Below, one piece after another: positions 45,421 through 59,200 of a DNA stretch of 64,000 nucleotides (the first letter of the stretch is position 1; every line of letters starts with the position of its first letter). Made by a program: the position numbers and the translations under genes. The notes under the pieces are model-generated. The model did not search any database. It saw nothing but the letters and a program-made list of their open reading frames with translations, and was not told the DNA's origin. Source of the DNA: Apium graveolens (taxonomy: Eukaryota > Streptophyta > Magnoliopsida > Apiales > Apiaceae); assembly GCF_009905375.1 (NCBI RefSeq), contig NW_027420698.1:122207-186206 (forward strand), given 5' to 3'.

Positions 45421-48400
45421 CTTTTGTTTTTAGATTTTAATTATCTGAAGTGAGGAATGGGGGGAACAAAAAATTGGTTAAGGGGGGAAATTTTGGGAGG
45501 GGAAAATTTTGGAAGGAGGGGATTTTGACTAAGGGGGGAAAATGAAGGTGAGCGAGAATTTTATTTTTTGTTTGTAAAGTTTAGACATTGGTTTAATTAT
45601 AACCGATGTCTTTAAATAACAAAGACATCAGAAAAACACGGGGTGATGTCATTAAAACTTTTAACATCAGTGGCACCGTCAACCGATGTCTAATGTGTGA
45701 TGTCTATTGACATTTTTGTTGTAGTGATAGATTATGTGGGCTTGTGATCTAAACTCTGGGAACAGGATGCTAAAGCCCTTCCCTACAATTATTTACTTTC
45801 TTTTACATCCAAGAAAGGCCCTTATGAAAAGCAAACCCCCTTTAGTAGTAGCAAAGGAATTCATCATTTCAATCCTTCTTGCTCTTTAGCTTCTTATCGG
45901 ACGGTACTATTGCTCTTCCAGGCTTGTTGACCATGACCTGCATCATAAATTAAGATGCAATTTGTGTTAGATCATTAGTAACCTACAATTTTTCCACTCT
46001 GCCACCTTACACACCATCTTTCTTTACATCTTAATTATCTTCCTAGCAGTACACAATAACTTAACATGAACATATCCACTTAACACATTATGTGGGACCT
46101 AAATGTGTGACGAATTTTTATAAGCCTATACCAGAGAATCTTTGTTTAAACTTGCTTTCCTTAATTCTGGAAGTTCTATGTGCCATAAGTGGACAGTACT
46201 ACTTCTTTTGCAATATATCGCACACAGTGCAGTCCACGTTTCCCCTTTATTATTAACTATACTGCGAATAGGCCTTCCAATGGATTATGTTCTGATCGAA
46301 TCACCCAAAATATGCGTCAAAATCCATTTAATTTTTAAGAATGATTCAACTGTCATAATTTGAGAAGAGCCATCCTATCCACTTCATTCAAATCAAATAT
46401 CAAATTCGTATAGATTTTTAGTATGCGGAAAAATTAAGAAGGCACCAACGATTAAAGATCACTTAGATAAACCCAAGTTATTAAAATGCTTCAACATTCG
46501 AGACTAACACCCACTATCACAATTATATACATTAATTATTTAAACTAAATTTAAGGGTGTGTGATTGTTGACGATATCAATACTTTTTTGAATACTATAT
46601 GAGTGTATTTCTAATTAGTGTAAAAATTTGTGAAAACTGAAAGTTTTGGTTAGTCGTGCAAATTATGTGTTGTCTGTTGTACTTCTGAAGTCTTTTCACC
46701 AAACTCTATAGATAAGATTTGAACGCAAATTTCTTTAGCTTCTAGTGGATGGATGTAGCAGATTCTTCAACACATGCTTCATTACATATTGAGCTCAATA
46801 TATTAATGATTTAGCTCGCCACTGTACAATACCCAAAACTTTCACTTGGGTTACCAGCCCAAAAAAGTTTTCAGTCAAACACCTTAACACTAAAAATATT
46901 TTAAATATGTTACTCCCGTTAGTCCCCTTAAAATGGATAACAAAAAGTGACGTGCAACTGATAAGGCATCAAGTTTAATAACGAATTTATCACTGATCAA
47001 CTCTGTATCATTTCCGGTAAGGTTACCGACTAATTTCTTTAAAAAACAAAATATTTTTTCTCCTTGAAAAAAAAGAAACTCAAATAACTTTTTCGAAATT
47101 TAAATTGATGAATAACATATATTAATAATAGTTTTTTTCAACATCGATAATTGTATCTGACGAATAAATTTTTTAAATGTTTATTTTTTATGAATAGTTA
47201 CACTTTTACTTAAAAATTATATATTTTTTATTTTTACTAATATTTTTTTTAAATTTTTTGAAAAGGTGTGTACGCCAATTCAAGAAATATACAAAAATCC
47301 AAAGGATAGTTCATGATACTATAGGTTGTTGAAGGCCCCGCACACCAACTTAGGGACTCGAGGGTTAACAAAGACATATCATTACGAGAATCATACAAAA
47401 AGCCAAGGTCCAACTTGACAATAAAGAGGGCAATCGATTTCAAAATGATATTACTATACTCATACTTTTAAAATCTTAGAAAAATATATACCCTATATCG
47501 GGTTCTCCCATACTATCATACTTGCACTCGTATATGTATTGTGAGTATTATAGTGCTCAATATTATATACTTTTCAAACATTAATCGGTTTTCAACGATC
47601 GAGGAAATTTGAAAGCTCGAAGAATTATTAGTTCTCCACTCCAGCAAGCTACACCAAAGAACCGGGTTTAGTTGTCATACCACATTTGGAATGGCTTAAT
47701 ATCTCCAAATTTTTAACATTAAGTAATTATTAACTCTGATTAAAAATTTTGTGAATACTTGTGAATACAATATCAGTGTACTTGAAGAAATAATGTCTTT
47801 GTCTAGCATTTTGATTAAGGTAAAAAATAGGTTTAGCTTATATAGTCTGATAATTATAAGATGATTTATTATAGTATTTTGATCAAAATCCATTTAATTC
47901 TTCAAAAGGGATCAAGTGCCAGATTTTTTGAAAATCGATCATATCCACTTCAATCGAATCAAAATATTATTTTTAGTATGAGAAAAAATTAAAAAGGCAC
48001 CAATCATTGAAGATCACTTGGAAAAAACTTACAAAACGCTTCAATATTCGAAACTAACACCTAGTGCTAAAGTCATATACATTAACTATTAAAACTATTA
48101 AAACTCTTAAGAGTATATGATTATTGACCAATGTTAATAAATTTTGAATCATATACAATATCAGTATATTTGTAGAATTAATGTCTTTATCTCGCACGAT
48201 GACAAATATGAAAAAAGGTTTCGAATATATAATACCCGTGCACTCATATTTAATTTTTTTTCTATATTAGACTGTTATGTGCACAAGAAACTACTCCCCA
48301 TAAATTATGAATTTATGATGTACATGAAGAAGGCGGCTTTCCAGACAAGAATGTACTTAGTTTAGTCATTTTATTGTTGAGAATGATTTAATTTATTAAA

Positions 48401-49139
48401 GTAATATAGATAATCTCTCCCTTTGTTCACTTAACAGTGTATAGATTAACTCTTGCCGTTGTAACTATTAGCTTTATCTCACATTAATTTAGTTTCGAAT
48501 GAATGTGTGCAAGATCATCTGGAGTGTGTATTCAACTAAGGTTTCTTTATTTTAAGCTTTAAAATGAAATTTATTATAACTTACTTTTTACATGATTTTT
48601 TTTAATATAGTGTTGTGTTCAAGTATTATTGAAGTATCAGTTTTGACTAGCAGGTCCTTTTTTAATCGTGTTTAGAAGGCTTTTTCTTATGTACCAAAAC
48701 TTCATGAATTTTGCATAAGTCAGTTTTGGGGAAATTAACATATGGTAGACATAATTAGGAAGACATGAGTTTACTTGCGGAGGTTGGATGTAAGTTGAAA
48801 TTCGAGTGAGATATTCTAATTCTTCCAAATTTTTAAGGTACTTAAAATTCAATCTGATCGATGCTCTGATCTTTTACCTTTCTCTGGCTTTAGATGTCAA
48901 CAACAATTGACCAATCTGAAATTTTAAACATGGCTTTCTAAGAAAAAAATATGATAGATGAAACAATTTATAAAGAATTTTTTATGTTTTTCACTTGAGT
49001 GGTTAGTCCAAAAATGTGTGAAAAAAGTCGAGGGTGTAGACACTGCCATATTTTTTTCCGTAATTTATTTGCAATATATTAGGTAAAAAGTGAATATTTA
49101 TGGTATACTTCATAAAAGCACTATAAGAAAAATTAAAAC

Positions 49140-49870
49140 CAATACAGATATTCTTCGAAAATTTTAACATATCATCTGCAGACAACAGAGAGGGCAAGTA
49201 GAGTTGATAATTTCTTCAAAAGTAGGAGGCCAGCCATGGAAATAGAAATGTGTTCTTATCCTTTCCTTACCCAATCGACACCATAAAGGGAGTAGGGTGA
49301 ATGGTCGAACTGCATTCCAGCTTCCTCGGTTGTGCTGCCTGGTGTACTTCTGAAGCGTTATCACCATACTTTGTAAATTAGATTTGAACTCGAAATTCTT
49401 TAGTCTATGGTAGATGGATGTAGCAGATTCTTCAACACAAGCTCCATTATATATTGAGCTGAATACATGAAATGCTAGAAATGAATGGAAATGGTTGTGT
49501 GAAAGTTGTCGAAGGATGTATAAGTTATTTTCAGGATCTTTCCTTTGTAGAAGATGCTTACAGGCATCATAACACAGTGCGTGATTTATACCTCTGGTTT
49601 TGCAGTCTTCAAGGAAGGCGGAGAATTTGTGTTGGGCAATTGGGTTTAAACTACTTTCATGAATATGGATATTTGACCAATCTATATATTGTAGGTAATA
49701 GATATATGTTTTGGAGTTTGATAGAATACCCATATCTGAAAGAAGTTTGCAAAATCTATGAAGTTATCATTCAAGAGTAAGGAGAAGATGATGATGACCA
49801 AATCTATGTCTAAGTTCAAGATCTGGTACTCAGGTGGTGCCATTTTTCTCATCTTGTACTGATTGTGCAT
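49140..49870 (-). pseudogene. F-box-like gene copy, one frameshift (R7)
   Basis: The amino part (49870-49682) and the rest (49733-49164, 189 residues) are each open but in different frames. The shift lies near 49695, where GTAGGTAATAGATA replaces the longer sequence of other copies. Apart from that, and a small deletion near 49166 in the tail, all family segments are kept. After R1 this is one of the least damaged copies. Confidence 0.6.
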
Positions 49871-50088
49871 AAAACTGTGTATATGTTATTTGTTTTGAGA
49901 AGTGTAAATGGTTATTGTAGAAAGGGGTATAAATATATCGACGGGCCTAAAATATTCTAAAAGGGATGCTTAGTAGGTGTATTTGAGGGGATTTTAAATG
50001 ATCTTTTTGGATGTTAAAGATATTCATATTTACTTAAATTAGATTTTATGAAATTTAGAAAATCTTGTCGTATTCAATTAGATGAGAA

Positions 50089-50496
50089 AATTTATGGAGA
50101 CCATTTTTTAATGGAGACCTTGGAGACCACATATGTTCTGCAATCAAAACACTATAAAATTTATTATTTTGTGAAGTATGTTCTAAGAATATCACTAATT
50201 CATTAAAATTATTGAAGATCATTTAAGTTTAATAAGTAAAATGTGTATATTCTGCAAGCTGAACAAATGTTCACAAATGTTCTGCAAACTTAACATGTTT
50301 TGCAGAATAAAGTATTTTGTAATATTTTATATTTTACATGGAGTACATATATGGTATTCAAGATTTTGAATAAAATAAAGATCTTTGTAGAGCATGATTT
50401 ACAAATACTATGTTTTGCAATGTTTTTATGCCACATTTAACTTGCAGAACACAAGTGGTCTCCAAGGTCTCCAAAAAAAGTGGTCTACATAGAACT
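50089..50496. mobile_element. MITE-like element (R7)
   Basis: Both ends are recognisable. The left end has lost a few bases (AAAATTTATGGAGACC) and the right end is intact (GTGGTCTACATAGAACTT). A short internal duplication of AATGTTCACA/TGTTCTGCAA lies at about 50264-50285. Confidence 0.6.
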
Positions 50497-53400
50497 TAAC
50501 CCTAGATTAGATTTGTTAATTGTTTTTGAAAATATTGGGTATTCCACTAGGATTCCAAAATGTTAAAAATTCCAGTATATTAGATTTGATTTGTAAATTT
50601 AAATGTAATATCAATGTATTGCAGGATTTTTAAATTAAAAAATATGGATTTTAATATATTGGCTGCAACTTTTTATAATTTATGTAATTTCTAAATCTCT
50701 CAATTTCAAAGTATTTGTAAAAGTATACACATACAGGATAAGTTTTATAAAAGTAACATCTTTTGAAGTTGGTATTATTAGCTCAATAACTCTAGCAACA
50801 TAATCTCTATTTTTCTAGTTTTGGACCCTTTTCAACAAGTAAATGTTATTAATCTAATTTTCTAAAAAATAATATTTTTTTTGCTAATTTTTTCAAAAAA
50901 ATCAAATTATATAACAGAGAATTGTAAATTAATTTTATAAAAACTTTAGACTATTCTGTATGGGGTTGTAGATATGCAATTGCGTGATTCTATGTTTACC
51001 ATACGTACCATTCTTGACTATTTTTTTGACAAGTCCATTTGACAATTTAAATTTTGTAGAATGTTTGACTTTAACGATAAGTCTAGGGGCTGCCTTCATC
51101 ACTTCTTTCTATTCTTTGTGCAAAGTTAGTAGTTTTATCTGTAAACCCCCATGTGCTTATATAGCTTATCTGGGCTTATGATCTAAACTCTGGAAACAGG
51201 ATGCTAAAACCCTTCCCTGCAATTATTTACTTTCTTTTACAGCCAAGAAAGGCCCTTATGAAAAAAACCCCCTTTAGTAGAGTAAGGAATTCATCATTTC
51301 AATCCTTCTTGCTCTTTCGCTTCTTATCGGACGGTACTATTGCTCTTCCCGGCTTGTTGACCATGACATGCGTTACAAATTAACATGCAATTTGTGTTAG
51401 ATCATTAGTAACCTATAATTTTTCCACTCTTCCACCTTACACACCATCTTTCTTTACATCTTAATTATCTTCCTAGCAGGACACAATAACTTAACATGAA
51501 CATATCCACTTAATACATTTTGTGGGACCTAAATGTGTGACGAATTTTTATAAGCCTATACGATATAATCTTTGTTTAAACTTGCTTTCCTTAATTCCGG
51601 AAGTTATGTGTGCCATAAGTGGTGCAGTACTTCTTCTTTTGCAATATATGGCACGCAGTGAAGTCCACCATAACCCTAAAAGTCTCAATTCTTAATTAGG
51701 CTGCGAATTCCACATTTTCCCCTTTATTATTAACTGTACTGCGAATAGGCCTTCCTGCGTATTGTGTTCTGATCAAATCACCCTAAATATGCATCAAAAT
51801 ACATTTAATTTTTAAGAATGATTCAACTGTCATAATTTTAGAAGAGCCATCCTATCCACTTCATTCGACTCAAATATCAAATTCGTATATATTTTAGTAT
51901 GTGGAAAATAAGAAGGCACCAACGATTAAAGATCACCTAGATAAACCAAACTTATTAAAATGCTTCAACATTCGAGACTAACACCCACTATTAAAATCAT
52001 ATACATTAATCATTAAAACTAAATTTAGGGGTGTGTGATTGTTGACGATATTTATAATTTTTTGAATACTATATGAGTGTATTTCTAATTAGTGTAAAAA
52101 TTTGTGAAAACTGAAAGTTTTGGTTAGTCGTGCAAATTATGTGTTGAAATTGAGAGCTTAGAAACTGCCATATTTTTGCTGTTTCTTTGCAATAGAATAT
52201 GTAAAAATTGGTTAGTATAGTATACTTCATAAAATCATTATAATAGAAATTAACACAAGTACATATATTCTTCAAAAATTTTGTAACATATCATCTGCAG
52301 ACAACACAGAGGCAAGTGAAGTTGATAATTTCTTTAAAAGTAAAAGGCCAGCAATGGAAATAGAAATGTATGCAATTTTATGCTTGCCCAAACTAATGGA
52401 CACAATAAAGAGAGTGGGGTGAATGGTCGAACTTCATTCCAGCTTCCTCAGTTGTGTTGTATGTTGTACTTCTGAAGTCTTATCACCAAACTCTATAGAT
52501 TAGATTTGAACCGCAAATTTCTTTAGCTTCTAGTGGATGGATGTAGCAGATTCTTCAACACATGCTTCATTACATATTGAGCTCAATACATTAATAATTT
52601 AGTTCACCACTGTGCAATACCAAAATTTTACTTGGGTTACCAGCCCAAAAAAGTTTTCAGTCAAACACCTGAACAATAAAAATATTTTAAATATGTTACT
52701 CCCGTTAGTCCCCTTAAAATGGATAACAAAAAGTGAAGTGTAACTATTGTGGCATCAAGTTTAATAACAGATTTATCACTGAACTTTGTATGATTTTCGG
52801 TAAGGTTACCGACTAATTTCTTTAAAAATTATTTTCTTTTTCTTTTGAGAAAAAGAAACTCAAATAACTTTTTCGAAAATTTAAATTGATTGAATAACAT
52901 ATATTAAATAATAGGTTTTTTCAAAATCGATAATTATATCTGACGAATAAATTTTTTAAATGTTTTTTATGTGAATATTACACCTTTACTTTAAAAAATT
53001 ATTTTTTTACTTTTACTAATAATTTTTTTAAATTTTTTGAAAAGTGTATTCCAATTGATGCAATATACAAAATCCAAAGGATAGTCCACGATACTATAGG
53101 TTATTGAAGGCCCTGCACACCAACTTAGGGGCTCGAGGGTTAACAAAGACATATCATTACGAGAATCAATGACACTTGAAATATGTGTACACCAATTCAC
53201 GAAATATAAAAAGCCAAGGTCCCAACTTGACAATAAAGAGGGCAATGGATTTCAAAAATGATATTACTATACTCACACTTTTAAAATCTTAGAAAAATAT
53301 ATATATCGGTTCTCCATACTGTCATACTTGCACTCGCATACGGATTGTGAGCATTATAGTGCTCAATATTATTTACTTTTCAAACATTAATCGGTTTTCA

Positions 53401-54939
53401 ACGATCGAGGAAATTTGAAAGCTCGAAGAATTATTAGTTCTCCACTCCAGCAAGCTACACCGAAGAACCGGGGTCTAGTTATCATACCACATTTTGGCAT
53501 GGCTTAATATCTCCAAATTTTTAACATTAAGTAATTATTAACTCTCATTAAAAATTTTGTGAATACTTGTGAATACAATATCAGTGTATTTGAAGAAATA
53601 ATGTCTTTATCTAGCATTATGATAAAGGTAGAAAATAGGTTTAGCGTATAGTATGATAATTATAAGATGATCTACTACAGTGTTTTGATTAAATCACCTT
53701 AAATCCGCATCAAAATCCATTTAATTCTTCAAACTGGATCAAGTGTCACATTTTTTGAAAATCGATCATATCCACTTCAATCGAATCAAAATATTTATTT
53801 TTAGTATGAGAAAAAATTAAAAAGGCACCAACCATTGAAGATCAGTTAGACAAAACTTACAAAACGCTTCAATATTCGAAAACTAACACCTAGTGTTAAA
53901 ATCATATACATTAACTATTAAAACTCTTAAGAGTATTACTATTGACTGATATAATAAATTTGTGAATCATATATAATATCAGTATTTGTAGAATTAATGT
54001 CTTTATCTCGCATGATGACAAATATGAAAAAAGATTTAGAATATATATACCATGTGCACTCATATTTAATTTCTTTTCTATATTAGACTTTTATGTGCAC
54101 AAGAAACTACTCCCCATAAATTATGAATTTATGATGTACCTAAGAAGGGGCTTTCCAGACAAGAAATGCACTTAGTTTAGTCATTTATTGTTGAGAATGA
54201 TTTTAATTTATTAAATTAATATAGATAATCTCCTTTTATTCACTTAACAGTGTATATTTAACTCTTCTCATTGTAACTTTTTGCTTTATCTCATATTAAT
54301 TTAGTTTCGAATGAATGTGTGCAAGATCATCTGGAGTGTGTATTCAACTAAGGTTTCTTTATTTTAAGCTATGAAATGAAATTTATTATAACTTACTTTT
54401 TATATTATTTTTTAATATAGTGTTGTGTTCAAGTATTATTGACCTATCAGTTTGACTAGCAGGTCCTTTTTTAATCGTGTTTAGAAGGCTTTTTCTATGT
54501 ACCAAAACTTCATGAATTTTGCATAAGTCAGGTTTGGGGAAATTAATATATGGAAGACATAATTAGGAAGACATGATTTTACTTGGAGGTGGATGTAAGT
54601 TGAAATTCGAGTGAGATAATCTTAATTATTCCAAATTTTTAAGGTACGGAAAATTCAATCTGATCGATGCTCTGATCTTTTACCTTTCTCGGACTTTAGA
54701 GGTCAACAACAATGACCAATCTGAAATTTTAAACACGGCTTTCTAAGAAAAAAAATGTGATAGATGAAACAATTTATGAAGAATATTTTATGTTCTTTCA
54801 CTTGAGTGGTTAGTCCAAAATTTGTGAAAAAAGTCGAGTGTAGACACCGCCATATTTTTTTCCGAATTTATTTGCATAAATTAGGTAAAAAGTGAATATC
54901 TATGGTACTTCATAAAAGCACTAATAAAAATTAAAACCA

Positions 54940-55658
54940 ATACAGATTTCTTCGCAATTTGTAACATATCATGTGCAGACAACAGAGAGGGCAAGTAGAG
55001 TGAAATTTCTTCAAAAGTGCGGCCAGCCATGGACATAGAAATGTGCTCTTATACTTGCATTACCTAATCGACACCATAAAGGGAGTGGGGTGAATGGTCG
55101 AACTGCATTCCAGCTTCCTCGGTTGTGCTGCCTGGTGTACTTCTGAAGCGTTATCACCATACTTTGTAAATTAGATTTGAACCGGAAATTCTTTAGTCTA
55201 TGGTAGATGGATGTAGCAGATTCTTCAACACAAGCTCCATTATATTGAGCTGAATACATGAAATGCTAGAAATGAAAGGAAATGGTTGTGTGAAAGTTGT
55301 CGAAGGATGTATAGGTTATTTTCACGATTTCCTTTGTAGAAGATGCTTACAGGCATCATAACATAGTGCGTGATTTATACCTCTGGTTTTGCAGTCTTCA
55401 AGGAAGGCGGAGAATTTGTGTTGGGCAATTGGGTTTAAACTACTTTCATGAATATGGATATTTGACCAATCTATATGTTGTAGGTTATAGATATATGTTT
55501 TGAGTTTGATAGAATACCCATATCTGAAAGAAGTTTGCAAAATCTATGAAGTTATCATTCAAGAGTAAGGAGAAGATGATGATGACCAAATCTATGTCTA
55601 AGTTCAAGATCTGGTACTCAGGTGGTGCCATTTTTCTCATCTTGTACTGATTGTGCAT
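54940..55658 (-). pseudogene. F-box-like gene copy, several frameshifts (R8)
   Basis: Fragments in different frames: 55540-55322 (HIDWSNI to HLLQRK) and 55259-55011 (central part to GWP). Small deletions near 55327, 55244 and 55010 break the frame, and the cysteine tail is lost. It is the most degraded full-length copy. Confidence 0.6.
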
Positions 55659-55876
55659 AAAACTGTGTATATGTTATTTGTTTTGAGAAGTGTAAATGGT
55701 TATTGTAGAAAGGGGTATAAATATATTGACGGGCCTAAAATATTCTAAAAGGGATGCTTAGTAGGTGTATTTGAGGGGATTTTAAATGATCTTTTTGGAT
55801 GTTAAAGATATTCATATTTACTTAAATTAGATTTTATGAAATTTAGAAAATCTTGTCGTATTCAATTAGATGAGAA

Positions 55877-56270
55877 AAGTTCTATGGAGACCATTTTTTA
55901 ATCGGAGACCTTGGAGACCATATGTTCTACAAACAAAACACTATAAAATTTATTTTGTGAAGTATGTTCTAGGAATATCACTAATTCATTAAAACTATTG
56001 AAGATCATTTAAGTTTAATAAGTAAAATGTGTATGTTCTGCAAGCTGAACAAATGTTCTGCAAACTTAACATGTTTTGCATTAAAGTATTTTTGTAATAT
56101 TTTATATTTTACATGCAGTACATATGATATTCAAGATTTTGAATAAAATAAAGATCTTTGTAGAGCATAATTTACAAATACTATGTTTTACAATGTTTTT
56201 ATGCCACATTTAACTTGCACAACACAACTGGTCTCCAAGGTCTCCAAAAAAAGTGGTCTACATAGAACTT
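55877..56270. mobile_element. MITE-like element (R8)
   Basis: Both inverted ends are present (AAGTTCTATGGAGACCA and TGGTCTACATAGAACTT), with several small internal deletions. Confidence 0.62.
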
Positions 56271-59200
56271 AACCCTAGATTAGATTTGTTAATTATTTTT
56301 GAAAATATTGGGTATTCCACTAGGATTCCAAAATATTAAAAATTCCAGTATATTAGATTTGATTGTAAATTTAAATGTAATATCAATGTATTGCAGGATT
56401 TTTAAATTAAAAAATATGGATTTTAATATATTCGCTACAACTTTTTATAATTTATGTAATTTCTAAATCTCTCAATTTCAAAGTATTTGTAAAAGTATAC
56501 ACATACAGGACACGTTTTACAAAAGTAACAATCTTTTGAAGTTGGTATTATTAGCTCAATAACTCTAGCAACATAATCCTATTTTTCTAGTTTTGGACCC
56601 TTTTCAACAAGTAAATGTTATTAATCGAATTTTCTAAAAAATAATATCTTTTTTTGCTAATTTTTTCAAAAAAATCAAAATATAACAGAGAATTATAAAT
56701 TAATTTTATAAAAACTTTAGACTATTTTGTATGGGGTTGTAGATATGCAAATGTGTGATTCTATGTTTTCCATACGTACCATTCTTGACTATTTTTTTGA
56801 CAAGGCCATTCTTCACAATTTAAATTTTGTAGAATGTTTGACTTTAACGATAAGTCTAGGGGCTGCCTTCATCACTTCTTCTCTTCTTTGTGCAAAGTTA
56901 GTAGTTTTATCTGTAAACCCTGATGTGCTTATATAGCTTATCTGGGCTTATGATCTAAACTCTGGAAACAGGATGCTAAAACCCTTCCCTGCAATTATTT
57001 ACTTTCTTTTACAGCCAAGAAAGGCCCTTATCAAAAGCAAACCCCCTTTAGTAGTAGGAAAGGAATTCATCATTTCAATCCTTCTTGCTCTTTCGCTTCT
57101 TATCGGACGTACTATTGCTCTTCCGGCTTGTTGACCATGACCTGCGTCACAAATTAAGATACAATTTGGGTTAGATCATTAGTAATCTATAATTTTTCCA
57201 CTCTTCCACCTTACACACCATCTTTTTTACATCTTAATTATCTTCCTAGGAGTACACAATAACTTAACATGAACATATCCACTTAACACATTATGTGGGA
57301 CCTAAATGTGTGACGAATTTTTATAAGCCTATACCATATAATCTTTGTTTAAACTTGTTTTCCTTAATTCTGGAAGTTCTGTGTGTCATAAGTGGTGCAG
57401 TACTTCTTCTTTTGCAATATATCGCACGCTGTGAAGTCCACCATAACCCTAAAAGTCTTAATTCTTATTAGGCTGCGAATTCCACATTTTCTCCTTTATT
57501 ATTAACTGTACTGCGAATTCCTGCGTATTGTGTTCTGATCAAATCACCCTAAATATGCATCAAAATCCATTTAATTTTTAAGAATGATTCAACTGTCATA
57601 ATTTTAGAAGAGCCATCCTATCCACTTCATTCAAATCAAATATCAAATTCGTATATATTTTAGTATGTGGAAAAATTAAGAAGGCACCAACGATTAAAGA
57701 TCACCTAGATAAACCAAACTTATTAAAATGCTTCAACATTCGAGACTAACACCCACTATCAAAATCATATACATTAATTATTTAAACTAAATTTAAGGGT
57801 GTGTGATTGTTGACGATATTTATAATTTTTTGAATACTATATGAGTGTATTTCTAATTAGTTTAAAAATTTGTGAAAACTGAAAGTTTTTGTTAGTCGTG
57901 CAAATTATGTGTTGAAATTGAGAGCTTAGAAACTGCCATATTTTTTGCTGTTTCTTTGCAATAGAATAGGTAAAAATTGGTTAGTATAGTATACTTCATA
58001 AAATCATTATAATAAAAATTAACACAAGTACATATATTCTTCAAAAATTTTGTAACATATCATCCGCAGAACAACATAGAGGGCAAGTGAAGTTGATAAT
58101 TTCTTTAAAAGTAAAAGGCCAACAATGGAAATAGAAATGTATGCAATTTTATGCTTGCCCAAACCAATGGACACAATAAAGAGAGTGGGGTGAATGGTCG
58201 AACTTCATTCCCGCTTCCTCAGTTGTGTTGTCTGTTGTACTTCTCAAGTCTTATCACCAAACCCTGTAGATTAGATTTGAACCGCAAATTTCTTTAGCTT
58301 CTAGTGGATGGATGTAGCAGATTCTTCAACACATGCTTCATTACATATTGAGCTCAATACATTAATAATTTAGTTCACCACTGTGCAATACCAAAACTTT
58401 TTCTTGGGTTACCAGCCCAAAAAAGTTTTCAGTCAAACACCTGAACAATAAAAATATTTTAAATATGTTACTCCCGTTAGTCCCCTTAAAATGGATAACA
58501 AAAAGTGACGTGTAACTAATGTGGCATCAAGTTTAATAACAGATTTATCACTGAACTTTGTATCATTTTCGGTAAGGTTACCGACTAATTTCTTTAAAAA
58601 ATTATTTTCTTTTTCTTTTGAGAAAAAGAAACTCAAATAACTTTTTTGAAAATTTAAATTGATTGAATAACATATATTTAATAATAGGTTTTTTCAAAAT
58701 CGATAATTATATCTGACGAATAAATTTTTTAAATGTTTATTTTATGTGAATAATTACACCTTTACTTTAAAAAAATTTTTTTACTTTTACTAATAATTTT
58801 TTTAAATTTTTTTAAAAGTGTGTACGCCAATTGATGCAATATACAAAAATCCAAAGGATAATCCACGATACAATAGGTTATTGAAGGCTCTGCACACCAA
58901 CTTAGGGGCTCGAGGGTTAACAAAGACATATCATTACGAGAATCAATGACACTTGAAATGTGTGTACACCAATTCACGAAATATATAAAAAGCCAAGGTC
59001 CCAACTTGACAATAAAGAGGGCAATGGATTTCAAAATGATATTACTATACTCACACTTTTAAAATCTTAGAAAAATATATACCCTATATCGCTTCTCCCA
59101 TACTGTCATACTTGCACTCGCATACGGATTGTGAGCATTATAGTGCTCTACTTTTCAAACATTAATCGGTTTTCAACGATCGAGGAAATTTGAAAGCTCG

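Larger units (their letters stand above)
41387..45726 (+). mobile_element. Non-autonomous CACTA transposon with captured gene pieces, 4.34 kb
   Basis: Starts CACTACAAGAAAAAT and ends ATTTTTGTTGTAGTG, so the ends are inverted (reverse complement CACTACAACAAAAAT); similarity extends into AGACATC. It is flanked by a 3-bp duplication ATA (41384-41386 and 45727-45729). Uninterrupted units read GTGCTTATATAGATTAT with one ATA. Both ends carry subterminal arrays of GACATC/GATGTC. No TNPD-like transposase was seen, so it depends on another element. The interior holds exon-like pieces with splice sites on the minus strand, including PDR/ABCG and NAC-alpha fragments. Confidence 0.93.
39560..48237 (+). 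repeat. Array unit R6 (type X), interrupted by the CACTA element
   Basis: 4.3 kb without the 4.34-kb CACTA insertion and its 3-bp duplication. Landmarks: F-box tail 40458-40818, TGAA-flanked deletion (40809-40812), conserved block split at 41386/45727, short-form half-unit B about 46280-46810, GTTACTCCC block about 46905-47050, disrupted hydrophobic frame 47249-47443, half-unit A leader about 47880-48140. The stretch 40818-41220 is AT-rich unit sequence without a gene. Confidence 0.87.
48238..54053 (+). repeat. Array unit R7 (type Y), complete
   Basis: 5.82-kb unit. Landmarks: F-box-like pseudogene 49140-49870, MITE-like element 50089-50496, conserved block about 51020-51400, long-form half-unit B about 51770-52590, GTTACTCCC block about 52695-52860, disrupted hydrophobic frame 52991-53245, half-unit A leader about 53690-53960. 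Confidence 0.88.
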
